Shown one piece after another: positions 49,965 through 59,075 of a DNA stretch of 64,000 bases (the first letter of the stretch is position 1; every line of letters begins with the position of its first letter). The stretch is from Deltaproteobacteria bacterium (GTDB lineage: Bacteria; Myxococcota_A; UBA9160; UBA4427). A program made the position numbers and the translations under genes. Under the pieces are notes generated by a model that did not search any database, was not told the DNA's origin, and worked only from the letters and a program-made list of their open reading frames with translations. Location: the NCBI GenBank assembly GCA_002719955.1, contig PBFW01000007.1:3724-67723 (forward strand), read 5' to 3'.

Positions 49965-52109
49965 TCAGGGTAGGGCGTAGGCGATATAGGTCGATCCCGA
50001 CTTCGCTCCGAGCTTTCCACCGCCCGCCGCCAACACCACGAATTGGCGTCCGTCGACGGAATACGTCGAAGGTGTTGCGAAACCGGACGCCGGGAGCGGT
50101 GTTTCCCAGATCAACTCGCCGGTCAGCTTATCGAAGGCACGAAAGGTCTCGTCCGCGCTCGCAGCGATGAAGAGCAGCCCCCCCGCAGTCACGACGGCAC
50201 CACCGTAATTTTCCGTTCCCGCCCCGACGATTCCCTTCTCCGCAAGATGGGGATAGTCGCCCAGAGGGACCTGCCAGCGAAGCTCACCAGCGGCCAGATC
50301 GATCGCTGTCAGCGTTCCGAAGGGCGGCTTGTTGATCGGCACGCCCTGCTCATCGCGCAGATAGAGGTAGCCGGCATTCACGTAGGGCGAATCGCTGCCC
50401 GGCCGCGCTTCGAGCGCTGCGAGCGCCTTCTTCTCGTCATCAGGATCCGCGATATACGTGGCGAGTCGCTCGATGACGGGAAAGGGCATGTCGACGAAGC
50501 TCGGCATCCGGCCACTCCCCAACGCGATCACGGTCAGGAGGTCGGTCTGGGTGCGTCGCGTGCCGACGTCGACGATCGACGGACCCACGCCCGTCCCCTC
50601 GAGATTCAGCCCATGACACAAACCGCATTTCTCGAGATAGACGCTGCGCGGGTTCACGCCCTTGGGGCGCTCCATCAAGCGCAACATCGCTCCGACCTCG
50701 TTTGCATTCACGTAGAGCAGGCCGGTCGTCGCATCCCACGCCGCCCCGCCCCATTCCGCTCCACCATCGAAGCCGGGATACATGATGGATCCTTCGAGGC
50801 TCGGCGGGATGAAATTCTCTCCGAGGCGCATCCCCTCGAGTCGTTTCTCCTGCGCGGCATGAAAACCCTCGGCCCGATCGTCTCCGTCGATGCTGCTCAG
50901 CTCGAAGATCTGCCGGGTAAAAGGCGGCGGCGCCGTTGGAAAGGGCTGGGTCGGCGAGACCCATTCCTCGGGATGATGCGAAGCATGCACCGGCCGCTCC
51001 TCGACGCCGAAGATCGGCTCGCCCGTTTCGCGATCGAACACGAAGAGATGACCGCTCTTGGTCGGCTGCGCGACCGCGTCGACCATGACACCCTCGTGTT
51101 CGAAGCGAACCAGATTGGGGGGCGTCGGCAGATCGCGATCCCATAGATCGTGATGCACCGTCTGGAAATGCCAGATCCGTTCCCCGGTCGCCGCATCGAG
51201 CGCGAGCAACGAATTCGCGAAGAGATTCTCTCCCGCACGATCCCCCCCCCAGAAATCCGGAGTGGCCGAACCGGTCGGCATGAACACGATGCCGCGCTCG
51301 CTATCCAGCGTCACGCCGGCCCAGGAATTCGCACCGCCATGCGCTCGCCAGGCGCCGGCCGGCCAGGTTTCCGCGCCGAACTCGCCTTCCCAGGGAATCG
51401 TATGGAAGGTCCAGCGCACTTCGCCCGTATTCAGATCGAAGGCCCGGATATCACCGGGGGCCGCCCCTTCGGTCTCCCCGACCTTGGTGCCCAGAATCAG
51501 GAGATCCCGATAAACAGCGCCCGGCGTCGGCGAAATCACGCTCGCCTTCTGGCCGTGAGCGAGCCCGCTTCGCAGATCGACGCGTCCCCCCTCGCCAAAG
51601 CTCGAGACCGGCTCTCCCGTCAGCGCATCGAGCGCCCACAGGTCGGGCCCGGAAGCGGCCATGATCCGCGCGCCGGTCGGCGAATCCCAATGAACGACGC
51701 CCCGATTATGCCCCTGAGCGGCGCTGCCATGCGCGGTCGGATCGAAGCGCCAGCGCTCCTCTCCCGTCGCCGCGTCCAACGCGAAGACATGCGAGCGCGA
51801 CGTCGTCGCGTAGAGCACACCGTCCACGATAATCGGGTTGCATTGAATCTGGGAGAGCGATCCCTTGAGCGACCCGGTGTCGTAGGTCCAGGCGATTTCG
51901 AGCTGATCGACATTGTCGCGATGGATCTGGGCGAGCGGTGAAAAATGTGAACGACCCTCGTCCCCGAGATAGTGACGCCATTCCCAATCCTCGACGGGCC
52001 GCTTCGTTTCGTCGGCCCCCTCCCCTCCCAAGCAACCGAATACGACGACCAGCGACCCCAGCAAGCCCACCCGGGGCAGTCGTCCCATCGTCATCTTCCG
52101 TCGTCGCAT
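49965..52109 (-). CDS. PQQ-dependent dehydrogenase with cytochrome c insert, lipoprotein
   Basis: A 714-residue quinoprotein. A lipoprotein signal ends VVFGC (C26). An eight-bladed PQQ propeller follows: EIAWTYDTGSLKGSLSQIQC, YATTSRSHVFALDAATGEER, TVHHDLWDRDLPTPPNL (active-site Asp region), AAWDATTGLLYVNANEVG and, at the end, YGGAVVTAGGLLFIAASADE. Between blades is a c-type heme domain with CGLCH at 495-499 and a likely Met ligand in GSGRMPSF. This layout is that of membrane glucose or sorbosone-type quinoprotein dehydrogenases feeding electrons to the respiratory chain from the periplasm. The substrate is not predictable. PQQ synthesis genes are not in the window. Confidence 0.9.
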   Translation of the reverse strand: MRRRKMTMGRLPRVGLLGSLVVVFGCLGGEGADETKRPVEDWEWRHYLGDEGRSHFSPLAQIHRDNVDQLEIAWTYDTGSLKGSLSQIQCNPIIVDGVLYATTSRSHVFALDAATGEERWRFDPTAHGSAAQGHNRGVVHWDSPTGARIMAASGPDLWALDALTGEPVSSFGEGGRVDLRSGLAHGQKASVISPTPGAVYRDLLILGTKVGETEGAAPGDIRAFDLNTGEVRWTFHTIPWEGEFGAETWPAGAWRAHGGANSWAGVTLDSERGIVFMPTGSATPDFWGGDRAGENLFANSLLALDAATGERIWHFQTVHHDLWDRDLPTPPNLVRFEHEGVMVDAVAQPTKSGHLFVFDRETGEPIFGVEERPVHASHHPEEWVSPTQPFPTAPPPFTRQIFELSSIDGDDRAEGFHAAQEKRLEGMRLGENFIPPSLEGSIMYPGFDGGAEWGGAAWDATTGLLYVNANEVGAMLRLMERPKGVNPRSVYLEKCGLCHGLNLEGTGVGPSIVDVGTRRTQTDLLTVIALGSGRMPSFVDMPFPVIERLATYIADPDDEKKALAALEARPGSDSPYVNAGYLYLRDEQGVPINKPPFGTLTAIDLAAGELRWQVPLGDYPHLAEKGIVGAGTENYGGAVVTAGGLLFIAASADETFRAFDKLTGELIWETPLPASGFATPSTYSVDGRQFVVLAAGGGKLGAKSGSTYIAYALP

Positions 52110-52265
52110 GCGCCCGCTCTTCCTCGCCCGATTCGCGCACCGATTCGAGTCGGCGCATCCGAGAACCGTAGTATAGGCATTTCCGACCGATCGCGGCGCA
52201 CCCGCAGATCCCCTCGATCTAGCGCCCGACCTGCATCCACGCCTCGATCACGCTAGAACTCCGAC

Positions 52266-53177
52266 ATGCGCTATGTCCTCAGCCTGCCCTTCATGATGCA
52301 CCCCTTGAACCCCATCTTCCTGACCCAGGAGGCGGTCGCCGAGGTCGCTCGTGCCGCCGAGACGGCCGGTTTCGAAGCGGTCGCCGTCACCGAACATCCG
52401 ATCCCCTTCGACCCCTGGCTCGAAGGCGGAGGCCACGACGCGCTCGACCCCTTCGTCGCGCTCTCCTTCGCCGCCGCTGCCACGACGCGACTCAAACTCC
52501 TCACCAATCTCACGGTCGTGCCCTATCGGAACCCATTCATGCTGGCAAAAGCCGCAGCGACGCTCGACCGGCTCTCGAATGGGCGATTGATCCTCGGCTG
52601 CGGCACGGGCTACCTGAAGGAGGAGTTCGATGCGATCGGCGTCGATTTCGAAGAGCGCAATGCGCTCTTTGACGAATCCCTGGAAGTCCTCCGCAAGACC
52701 TGGAAGGCGGAGTCCGTGACCCATCGCGGGCTTCACTTCGAGGCGCCCGGGAATACCGCGAATCCCGCGCCGGCGCAGTCCCCTATTCCGATCTGGATCG
52801 GTGGAAACTCGAAACTCTCTCGACGCCGAGCCGCCGAAAAGGCCGAAGGCTGGATGCCGATCCCCAACCCGCGTGCCCTGGGGAGCCGCCGCCGCACGGT
52901 GCATGTCGACGACCTCGACGACCTGCGCGAAATTCTCTCCTATATGCTCGACCACGCGAGGTCGATCGGCCGACGCGATCCGATCGACGTCTTCTTCCCA
53001 GCCCTCGGAGGGGCGAGCGCCGAGGGCATCGATGCGGCGATTCACACGGCCTATCTGGACGAGCTCGCGGAAATCGGTGTAAATTGGGCCCTCGCGCCCG
53101 TGGGCGGAAGCAACCTCGAAGCGATCGTCGATGCGATCGCCTGGTACGGTCGCGAAGTCATCGACCGGACGACCTGA
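52266..53177 (+). CDS. LLM-class (F420-dependent) oxidoreductase
   Basis: A 303-residue luciferase-like protein: GFEAVAVTEHPIPFDPWLEG, RLKLLTNLTVVPYRNPFMLA, LSNGRLILGCGTGYLKEEFD, IPIWIGGNSKLSRRRAAEKA and INWALAPVGG-like GVNWALAPVGGSNLEAI. It fits the TIGR03619-type F420-dependent group. It is followed after 17 bases by an amidohydrolase, so the two probably act in one pathway: oxidation or reduction, then hydrolysis. Confidence 0.9.
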   Translation: MRYVLSLPFMMHPLNPIFLTQEAVAEVARAAETAGFEAVAVTEHPIPFDPWLEGGGHDALDPFVALSFAAAATTRLKLLTNLTVVPYRNPFMLAKAAATLDRLSNGRLILGCGTGYLKEEFDAIGVDFEERNALFDESLEVLRKTWKAESVTHRGLHFEAPGNTANPAPAQSPIPIWIGGNSKLSRRRAAEKAEGWMPIPNPRALGSRRRTVHVDDLDDLREILSYMLDHARSIGRRDPIDVFFPALGGASAEGIDAAIHTAYLDELAEIGVNWALAPVGGSNLEAIVDAIAWYGREVIDRTT

Positions 53178-53194
53178 AAAAGACTGGAGCCCGC

Positions 53195-54034
53195 ATGAGC
53201 GACGCCCTCGAAGTCCTCGATGTCCATCACCACGTCGGCAACGCGTTCCGCGCGCTCGGCGGCCACCTCGAGAGCGCACCGGAACTCGCCGCAGAAGAAT
53301 ACGCTGCGCTGGAAATCGCCTCGCGCCGATCGATCATGAGCGCCGCCGGCGTCCAGCAAGCACTCGTCATCCCGGGCCACGGCTACGAGCGCTCGCGCGG
53401 AATCGAAGATACCCGGGCCGAAAACGATGCGATCGCCCGCTACCGCGACGCCGACCCCGAGCATTTCCCCGCCGCGATCGGAATCATCGAACCCCGTGAT
53501 GGAGCGGCCAGCCTCGAGGAACTCGAGCGCGCAAAGAATGAACTCGGCCTGGTCGGGATCAGCTTCCACACGCGCTTTCAGGGCGTCTCCCTGGATAGTC
53601 AGTGGATCCTGAAATACGTCGCGCGCATGGCGGAACTCGGGCTCGTCCCCGTCGTCCACGCGATGAACGAGACCCCGGAAGAGGCCCTCTGGAAACTCGC
53701 GGTCCTGGCGCGCTCGATTCCCGAGACGCCCGTCCTCGCCCTCGATGCTTTCTGTTCCTACGAAAGTACGCGCGAATGCTCGTTCATCGCCGAGGTGGCT
53801 CCGAATATCCTCTTCGACACGAGCCTCTCCTACAATTTCGACTTCATCGAGGATTTCGCCAGACGCTTCGGCGTCGAGCGAGTGGTCTTCGGCACCGACC
53901 TCTATTCGACACCCGTCGGCCGACGAATCAGCCACCTGCTCCCGCAGATCAAGGAATCGGCCCTCGATCAAGACGAGAAGCAGCTGATCCTAGCGGGCAA
54001 TGCCCGTCGACTCTTCGGAATCAAGGAACGTTAG
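53195..54034 (+). CDS. Amidohydrolase-2 family protein
   Basis: Start chosen at ATG 53195 (MSDALEVLDV) with a TGGAG ribosome-binding site, 279 residues. The TIM-barrel hydrolase begins with the metal motif LDVHHHVGN (H-x-H), continues through GIIEPRDGAASLEELERAKN, VGISFHTRFQGVSLDSQWIL (His ligand), LGLVPVVHAMNETPEEALWK (His ligand) and ends VVFGTDLYSTPVGR, where Asp is the last ligand. The family hydrolyses or decarboxylates ring or amide substrates (ACMSD-like). It follows an LLM oxidoreductase by 17 bases and meets the convergent D-aminoacylase gene with a 4-base overlap. Confidence 0.88.
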   Translation: MSDALEVLDVHHHVGNAFRALGGHLESAPELAAEEYAALEIASRRSIMSAAGVQQALVIPGHGYERSRGIEDTRAENDAIARYRDADPEHFPAAIGIIEPRDGAASLEELERAKNELGLVGISFHTRFQGVSLDSQWILKYVARMAELGLVPVVHAMNETPEEALWKLAVLARSIPETPVLALDAFCSYESTRECSFIAEVAPNILFDTSLSYNFDFIEDFARRFGVERVVFGTDLYSTPVGRRISHLLPQIKESALDQDEKQLILAGNARRLFGIKER

Positions 54035-55806
54035 GCGGTTGCCAGAGGAACCGTCCGTGTATCGCGGCCCGATCGAAGGATCGTTCCCGGACGAGCTTCC
54101 GTCGGCTGACCGTCGACGACGATCGCTTCACCATTCACGAAGACCCGGTGGATCCCCGTCGACTCCGCGAAGAGACGCAGCGAGTTGCCCGGCAGATCAT
54201 ATCGTTCGTGGATCTCGCCGGACCCGATCCTTTGCGGGTCGAAGAGGACGAGGTCCGCATGGAAGCCCGCTTCGATCCGGCCGCGCTCCCGCAAGCCGAA
54301 GAGCTGCGCGGGTCGATCGCTGAGGGCCTGTACCGCGCGTTCGAGGGGCCAGAGCTTTCGGCCACGAATACAATCCGCGAGAAAATCCGTCGTATAGGGT
54401 GCGCCGCACATGCGGTCGAGGTGGGCACCCGCGTCTGACCCTCCGAGCAGGGTGTGGCCGTTCTCCCAGGCTCGCAACCGCAATTCCCAACTGCCCGCGT
54501 CGTCATCCGGCGGATCGGGCCAGAGGACGGTTTTGAGTTCATCCGCCAGAACGATGTCGACGAGCGTGTCGAAATCCTCGGTTCCGCGCTCGGCCGCGAT
54601 CTCCTTGACGAGACGACCACTGAGTCCGGCATTCGCCTCTGAATGAGTATCACCGATTCGGAAATTCGGAAAATCCGCAACCCGGGAGAAGGCCCCGATC
54701 TCGGGCGACAATGAACCCTCGAGCAGCGCCTTGCGCACCTCCGGCTTTCGCAGCGCCGCCATGCGTTCCTCGAGTGGGAGAGACAGGACATCGAACCAAC
54801 CCGGCAGTTGGTAGATTGGAGAATAGGTCAGGAAGCTCATCGTCAGCCCGACGAGCGTTGGCATCGTGAGTGCCACCACGTCCGCCCCACGTTCTGCGGC
54901 GCTCTCCTGTGCCCGAAGCTGGTTGGCATATCGATCGGGTTCCTTCGAATCGATCGTGAACACGTTCCAGTTGAGCGTTCGGCCGGCGCGCAACGACATG
55001 CGCGTCATGAGGTCGACCTCTTCGTCCTTGAATCCGTTGAGGCACCCGTCGGTAATGAACTCGAGCGTCGTCCCTTCGAGTTCACCCGTCACATCACAAA
55101 GCGCGAGGAGCTCTTCCTCGGAGGCGGCGCGCGAAGGAACCGGTTCCCCATCCCCATCTCGGTGGGTATAGGAGCGTGTGCTCGAGAGGCCGAGTCCGCC
55201 GGCTTCGATCGACTCGCGCAGAAGGCTGGCCATCTGCTCCATTTCGTCCTCGTTCGCCCGTTCAGCGACGGAACGCGCGCCCATCACCGTTCGTCGCAGC
55301 GCACAATGGCCGACCAGGAAACCGGCGTTGACTGCGGTCTGACCATCGAGGTGGTCGAGATAGCTTCCAAAGGATCGCCAGCTCCAATCCAATCCGTTCT
55401 CGAGCGCATCGAGCGGCATCCCTTCGACAACGGCCATCATGCGGCGAAGATAATCTGCATCATCGTCTCCGATCGGCGCCACCGAGAACCCGCAATTGCC
55501 GGCGATCACGGTCGTCACTCCGTGAAGATTCGATGGCGAGGCGGTCGGATCCCAACCGAGCTGCGCGTCGTAATGGGTGTGGGGATCGATGAAACCCGGT
55601 GTCAGGACGAGACCTTCCGCCTCGATCACTTCTCGATCTGAAAGTTCCGGGCCCGCCGCCGCACCGTCACCCGCCGCGACCACGAAATCGATCCGGCCGT
55701 CGCGAATCCCCACGTCCCCGAGATAGGCCGGGGCGCCCATCCCGTCGACGATGGTCGCTCCCCGAATTACCGTCGCCCGTCCGCGTTCTTCGACCCTCTC
55801 GCTCAT
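54031..55806 (-). CDS. N-acyl-D-amino-acid deacylase-family amidohydrolase
   Basis: A 591-residue amidohydrolase; ATG 55806 (MSERVEERGR) is preferred to the ATG five codons earlier. Features are TVIRGATIVDGMGAPAYLGD, the metal motif GFIDPHTHYDAQLGWDPTAS, GVTTVIAGNCGFSVAPIGDD, GGLGLSSTRSYTHRDGDGEP and the late SDAGAHLDRMCGAPYTTDFL. These match the D-aminoacylase/dihydroorotase-like group, whose members remove N-acyl groups or open cyclic amides. It is the last of a four-gene minus-strand run (58726 to 54031), 88 bases after the thiolase-like gene. Confidence 0.9.
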   Translation of the reverse strand: MSERVEERGRATVIRGATIVDGMGAPAYLGDVGIRDGRIDFVVAAGDGAAAGPELSDREVIEAEGLVLTPGFIDPHTHYDAQLGWDPTASPSNLHGVTTVIAGNCGFSVAPIGDDDADYLRRMMAVVEGMPLDALENGLDWSWRSFGSYLDHLDGQTAVNAGFLVGHCALRRTVMGARSVAERANEDEMEQMASLLRESIEAGGLGLSSTRSYTHRDGDGEPVPSRAASEEELLALCDVTGELEGTTLEFITDGCLNGFKDEEVDLMTRMSLRAGRTLNWNVFTIDSKEPDRYANQLRAQESAAERGADVVALTMPTLVGLTMSFLTYSPIYQLPGWFDVLSLPLEERMAALRKPEVRKALLEGSLSPEIGAFSRVADFPNFRIGDTHSEANAGLSGRLVKEIAAERGTEDFDTLVDIVLADELKTVLWPDPPDDDAGSWELRLRAWENGHTLLGGSDAGAHLDRMCGAPYTTDFLADCIRGRKLWPLERAVQALSDRPAQLFGLRERGRIEAGFHADLVLFDPQRIGSGEIHERYDLPGNSLRLFAESTGIHRVFVNGEAIVVDGQPTEARPGTILRSGRDTRTVPLATA

Positions 55807-55894
55807 GGCTCGCACCTCCAAAAATTCTTGCCTCGACCGCTTGCCCGGACCCGATCGACCGAATCGATCGCGGAACGCGAGGCGTGGATCGAGA

Positions 55895-57079
55895 TCAGAG
55901 CCGCTTCAGGATCGCGCCCTGGGAATTGAAGAAGAAGCCACCGCAGCCGATCAGCGCCGTTTTCGCGTCGTGGACCTGACGCTGCCCCGCGTCTCCGCGG
56001 AGCTGGGTCACGGCCTCGCGCAGATGCCCGGTGCCCCTCGAAGCCCCCTCGGAGAGCGAGCCCCCGTGCGGGTTCATCGGAACCTTGCCCTCGATCATCA
56101 CGCAGCCAAGATCCTTGTCCCAATGCTCCTGCATGAAACGCCCGGCCTGACCCGGCTTGGCGTAACCCACGTTTTCGATCCAGCCGAGGGTGATGATGCT
56201 GAAGCCGTCATAGGGGAAAAAGACATCGACATCATCGATCCAGAGATCGCTCCGTTCCTTGAGTGCTTCGACGACGACGTGTTGACCGTGGCGTGTCAGA
56301 TCGGGAAGCTGATCCTCGTCGTTCTTGCCCACCATGCCGGCCGTCGCGGCGTGAACGACGACCGGCCGCGGCGCGAGCTTCTTCGCTCTCTGCGCAGTCG
56401 TCACGATGAATGCGTCCGCACCGTCGACGGGAATATCCATGTCGAGCATGCAGAGTGGATCGCGGATCATGCGCGCCTGGAGATAGCTCTCCATCGTCAG
56501 TGGCGCCTTCATCGCCGCCTTCGGGTTCCGCGCCGCGTTCGCCCGCATATTCAACGCCACACGCCCGAAATCCTCTCGGGGCACACCGAATTCATGGATA
56601 TAACGCTGGGCCCAGGCGGTATAGGCAGCGGATGGATCGATCGATTCGGGCACCGGCGGCGCCTTCGTCCCGGTCCCCATCATGACATAGTTGCGAAAGG
56701 CGTCCTTCGCCGCGGAACGCGAATTCCAGGGCAATCGGGTGAACGCAAAATACAGGAGAACCGTGTCGCATTGACCCGTGAAGATCGCCGTCATCGCGTC
56801 GATGAGGCCAAACATCGCGACGGGCATCGGCGTCGAATGATGGGTGATATCCGAGAGGCCGAGGATCGCGGACATCTGGTTCGCCCGCGGAGCACCGGGC
56901 TCGAGTGCGCCGACCACGCCATCGATCTCGCTCTTGTCGATCCCGGCATCCCGGATCGCGTTGATGCAGGCCTCGGCCGCAAGGGACGCCGATGAGCGCC
57001 CCCCGGCATCCCGACTGAACTCGGTCGAACCGAGACCGACGATCGCGATCTCGTCTCGCATGGGATTGCGGCGGGCCAT
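55895..57079 (-). CDS. Thiolase-like protein without the nucleophilic Cys (Ltp2-type)
   Basis: A 394-residue thiolase-fold protein: IAIVGLGSTEFSRDAGGRSS, AACINAIRDAGIDKSEIDGV, MSAILGLSDITHHSTPMPVA at the place where thiolases carry the acyl-accepting Cys (none here), and VPMNPHGGSLSEGASRGTGH near the end. Its start overlaps the stop of a DUF35 gene (TAATG). The combination matches the lipid-transfer-protein/SCP-x group in which Ltp2 and a DUF35 partner form an aldolase that cleaves the side chain of steroid-type CoA thioesters. Retro-aldol rather than thiolytic activity is therefore the best guess (inference). Confidence 0.82.
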   Translation of the reverse strand: MARRNPMRDEIAIVGLGSTEFSRDAGGRSSASLAAEACINAIRDAGIDKSEIDGVVGALEPGAPRANQMSAILGLSDITHHSTPMPVAMFGLIDAMTAIFTGQCDTVLLYFAFTRLPWNSRSAAKDAFRNYVMMGTGTKAPPVPESIDPSAAYTAWAQRYIHEFGVPREDFGRVALNMRANAARNPKAAMKAPLTMESYLQARMIRDPLCMLDMDIPVDGADAFIVTTAQRAKKLAPRPVVVHAATAGMVGKNDEDQLPDLTRHGQHVVVEALKERSDLWIDDVDVFFPYDGFSIITLGWIENVGYAKPGQAGRFMQEHWDKDLGCVMIEGKVPMNPHGGSLSEGASRGTGHLREAVTQLRGDAGQRQVHDAKTALIGCGGFFFNSQGAILKRL

Positions 57080-57540
57080 TATTCACCTCCTCCATCGGTC
57101 GGACGGGGTCGAAAGACCGGGAAGGGAGCTCCGTAGCGCTCGATCCAGGTCAATTCGACCGGCAGGCCGATCACCACGTCCTCGACGGGGCAGTCGATGA
57201 CCGTGCTGCTGAAGCGGACGCCGCCGAGTCCTTCGAGTTCGACCGCCACGACGGGGTGTGGCCCCTTCGAGTAGTCGACGTCAGGAGCCGGCGAGCCCTG
57301 GTGAAGGTGCATCGCAAGGAACACGACGCCTTTCCCCTCCACCTCGGTGGGCGTCAGGTTCGACGACCAGCAATCGGGGCAGACCGGCTTCGGCGGGTGA
57401 TGAAAGGTGCTGCAATCGTCGCAGCAATTGATGAGCAGCTTCTGATCGAGCCACCCCCGGAACAGATGTTTGGAGTCGTGTGTAATCTGCACCCAGGGGA
57501 AGCGCTCGATCAGGGTCGCGTCGTCGACTTGCTCGCTCAT
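57079..57540 (-). CDS. Zn-ribbon/OB-fold DUF35 partner protein
   Basis: Start chosen at ATG 57540 (MSEQVDDATLI), 153 residues. A rubredoxin-like zinc ribbon uses CCDDC and VCPDCWS (two CxxC pairs). An OB-fold follows: GVVFLAMHLHQGSPAPDVDY and HPVVAVELEGLGGVRFSSTV. DUF35 proteins bind thiolase-like partners and complete the active-site tunnel for CoA thioesters; in ChsH2/Ltp2 the pair is an aldolase. Coupling (TAATG) to the thiolase-like gene downstream supports this complex. Confidence 0.9.
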   Translation of the reverse strand: MSEQVDDATLIERFPWVQITHDSKHLFRGWLDQKLLINCCDDCSTFHHPPKPVCPDCWSSNLTPTEVEGKGVVFLAMHLHQGSPAPDVDYSKGPHPVVAVELEGLGGVRFSSTVIDCPVEDVVIGLPVELTWIERYGAPFPVFRPRPTDGGGE

Positions 57541-57559
57541 CGATTTCTCCTCGGGCCTC

Positions 57560-58726
57560 TCAGCCGGCGGGCGTCTCAGTGATATCCGCGTCGGCATCCA
57601 GACCGTAGAAATTGGCCGGGTTGTCGACCAGCATCATTCTCTTGTATTTCTCGTCGACGCCCTCGAAACAATCGTCGAGAAATTTCTTCGAGTCGGGGTA
57701 GGTCCCGACCGAGTGAGGAAAATCCGATCCGAACATCAGGCGGTCGAAGGGAAGGTGCTCGCGCATCTCGATCGACATCGGGTCCTTGATGATCCCCCAC
57801 CAGAAATGGTCGACCGCATATTCCGAGGGCTTGCGCGGAAGAGTGCGCTGGAAGGAGTGCTTGAAGATCTCGTAGTTGTCGTCCAATACGAAGAGGCCCC
57901 AGGGCAGCCAGCTCGCGTTCACCTCGGCGAAATAGAACTGCAGATCCGGAAAGCGGTCGAGCACACCCGTGCAGATCAGCTGGCTCATCGTGTACATCGG
58001 CGGGATGCCACCGACGCGCTGGGTCAGCGTCGCAGCGAAGGGATCCCCGCTGACCCCGAGACCGACGCTGCTGAGATCCGGAGCGAATTGGCCGAACCCG
58101 AAATGCGGCGACATGCGCATACCGATCTCGAGGCTGCGCTTCCAGAAGGCGTCGTCCTCGGGCTGAGCGATCCCCGATCCGTTCGGGAACATATGGATCG
58201 AGACCGATTCGATCCCGATCGACTTGAGGAATTCGATCTCGGCGATCGCATCGTCGACACCGGTCGACGGGACGACGCCATTGCCGATCAGACGATCCGG
58301 CGCGACCGAGCAGAAATCCTTGGCGAGGAAGGTGTTGTAGGCGCGTACCAGCGCGCGATAGACATCCTTGTCCGCAATATTCTCGATCGCGCGAGATGCG
58401 AAGATCGGGGGGAAGAGGATTTCGGCGTCGATGCCATCGAGGTCCTGCTCGCGCAGGCGCTGTACGGCGTCGCCCGCGCCCTCCGCCGCACTGCCGTCTT
58501 CATTGAAATAACTGCCCCCCTCGGTCACGACCGGACCTCGACCCGAAATGTTCTGGCCGTTCGGGATCAAGGGCTGGCCCTCGATCATCCAGGCCTCGCC
58601 ACCCTTGGGCAACTTGATCAACCGGGGCGCGCGTTCATGATACTCCTCGGGCATATATTTCACCCAGGATTCCGGCGGTGTCTCGACGTGACCGTCTCCG
58701 GAAATGATTTGGTATTTACGACCCAT
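57560..58726 (-). CDS. Amidohydrolase-2 family protein
   Basis: A 388-residue TIM-barrel metal hydrolase. YQIISGDGHVETPPESWVKY gives the DGH metal motif. Middle signatures are DLDGIDAEILFPPIFASRAI, GIESVSIHMFPNGSGIAQPE and FPDLQFYFAEVNASWLPWGL. The end has LMFGSDFPHSVGTYPDSKKF, with the final metal Asp and the following His. This is a subgroup common near CoA-thioester catabolism genes. It is first in the run followed by DUF35 (19-base gap), thiolase-like and D-aminoacylase genes. Substrate unknown. Confidence 0.88.
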   Translation of the reverse strand: MGRKYQIISGDGHVETPPESWVKYMPEEYHERAPRLIKLPKGGEAWMIEGQPLIPNGQNISGRGPVVTEGGSYFNEDGSAAEGAGDAVQRLREQDLDGIDAEILFPPIFASRAIENIADKDVYRALVRAYNTFLAKDFCSVAPDRLIGNGVVPSTGVDDAIAEIEFLKSIGIESVSIHMFPNGSGIAQPEDDAFWKRSLEIGMRMSPHFGFGQFAPDLSSVGLGVSGDPFAATLTQRVGGIPPMYTMSQLICTGVLDRFPDLQFYFAEVNASWLPWGLFVLDDNYEIFKHSFQRTLPRKPSEYAVDHFWWGIIKDPMSIEMREHLPFDRLMFGSDFPHSVGTYPDSKKFLDDCFEGVDEKYKRMMLVDNPANFYGLDADADITETPAG

Positions 58727-59075
58727 GCTGAACTCCTTACTTGGCGATTTCGCTCTTCTCGATTGTCCTGGCTCGGATCGTTCGTTCCGAACCCGACCGT
58801 CCGCGCGACGCGAGCGGCCCGCACCTGCATGACCGAGGCGCTGAATGCGGACCCCCTATCGTACATACTCTTAAGTCCTTCGAACGACCCTTATTTCGCG
58901 GAAGCCGGACGGCCTTTTCGGGCGGGGGCTTCGCCGCCGATTCGGCTCCCGGCGACCCCTCGCTTGGGGCCCGATCACCTACACACCCCACAGCGCCTCG
59001 AAACGCTCGGAAGAGACCGCTCGAGCGGCCGCCTTCGGCCCCAGCGTCGACCTGCCCGCCCGAGAACCGACTCCC
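58727..59075. other. Intergenic region upstream of the amidohydrolase operon
   Basis: No gene recognised on either strand. It should carry the promoter of the minus-strand operon beginning at 58726 and the transcription end of the transporter gene at 59076. The AT-richest spot is about 58855-58880 (TACATACTCTTAAG on the plus strand). I cannot assign a promoter class. Confidence 0.4.

Noticed and set aside
52248-53279. Long minus-strand frame opposite the LLM oxidoreductase gene
   Set aside because: The plus strand encodes a complete, well-conserved LLM protein; the antisense frame shows no family motif.
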